DNA from: an uncultured Eisenbergiella sp.
GTDB taxonomy: Bacteria > Bacillota > Clostridia > Lachnospirales > Lachnospiraceae
Reading direction: 5' to 3'
Length of the DNA stretch: 5,012 bases
Assembly (NCBI GenBank): GCA_948960675.1
Contig: CARDPF010000126.1
Location: 3,693 to 8,704, forward strand
Shown piece by piece: positions 4,736 through 5,012 of the stretch. The notes under the pieces were generated by a model. It ran no database searches. It saw nothing but the letters and a program-made list of their open reading frames with translations, and was not told where the DNA came from. The first letter of the stretch is position 1, and each line of letters opens with the position of its first letter. The position numbers and the translations under genes were made by a program.

Positions 4736-5012
4736 AAGCAAAACGATAAGCCGGGTTCTGTCGTGAGCGGTCATCTATCTAGCCCTGCCGTCACCGGCAG
4801 GGTCAAGCGACCCACCAAAAAGCAGGCCGGGCCGGCCTCTCGCTTTCTGTTCGGTCTTGCTTCGGATGGGGTTTACATATGCCCCGTCCGTTACCGGACG
4901 GGCGGTAGTCTCTTACACTGCCCTTCCACCCTTACCAGACCGGATGGCCTGGCGGTACATTTCTGTTGCACTATCCTTGGAGTCGCCTCCACCGGACGTT
5001 ATCCGGCATCCT
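4736..5012 (-). ncRNA. rnpB: RNase P RNA, bacterial type A; 5' part outside window
   Basis: Catalytic RNA of ribonuclease P, which removes 5' leaders from pre-tRNAs. Read on the minus strand, the conserved blocks appear in the known order: AGTGCAACAGAAA, GGTAAGGGTGGAAGGG, GTAAGAG, a GTAAAC segment, GAAGCAAGACCGAACA, then GCTAGATAGATGACCGCTC and ACGACAGAACCCGGCTTAT (the ACAGAACCCGGC block, 4750-4761, supplies the 3' half of the P4 catalytic helix). A GGTGGGTC segment near 4810 sits where the L15 loop pairs with tRNA CCA. A CCTGCC/GGCAGG hairpin with GGTGAC loop near 4786-4802 matches P18. The overall layout matches the ancestral type A rather than the Bacillus type B form. The 5' strand of P4 (GAGGAAAGTCC block) and the 5' end lie beyond the right edge. 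The exact mature 3' end is uncertain by several bases. Confidence 0.97.

Overview
The window reads as a chromosomal stretch from a Clostridia-type Firmicute, probably Lachnospiraceae. Reasons: strong GGAGG-like ribosome binding sites, GTG and TTG starts, a type-A RNase P RNA, a CmpB-family membrane protein and a YlmH-type S4 protein. This placement is inference from gene families; no 16S or other marker is present. Every gene I can support lies on the minus strand, so the transcriptional order runs from high to low coordinates.

From right to left: (1) the 3' three-quarters or so of rnpB (RNase P RNA), whose 5' part lies beyond the right edge, followed by a perfect 15-bp-stem hairpin as its likely terminator; (2) a regulatory gap of about 220 bp with a 28-bp near-perfect palindrome, an extra copy of its half-site, a consensus -35 with a reasonable -10 at 17-bp spacing, and a short leader hairpin; (3) a 419-aa COG0523/CobW-family P-loop GTPase with a CICC metal motif and a very long His/Cys-rich tandem repeat; (4) 15 bp later, a second, divergent CobW-like GTPase without the CxCC motif, fused to a domain that looks like the C-terminal part of YcgQ (TIGR03943/DUF1980); (5) after about 100 bp with inverted repeats, a YlmH-family S4 RNA-binding protein; (6) 18 bp later, a CmpB-family (putative type IV ABC transporter) membrane protein with a coiled-coil tail; (7) overlapping its end by 11 bp, the start of a ZnuA/AdcA-like metal-binding lipoprotein that runs off the left edge.

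The common theme is transition-metal, most likely zinc, homeostasis: an ABC-transporter receptor for uptake, a COG0523 GTPase with a large cytoplasmic His/Cys sink, and a second GTPase with a possible metal- or partner-binding domain. YlmH (ribosome-associated) and the CmpB protein sit inside the same close-packed, same-strand run. The znuB/znuC-type permease and ATPase genes would be expected just beyond the left edge. The most unusual items are the paired GTPases (one with a recently expanded His/Cys repeat, one fused to a YcgQ-like domain) and the unexplained palindrome upstream of the promoter. No mobile element, CRISPR array, tRNA or rRNA was seen.
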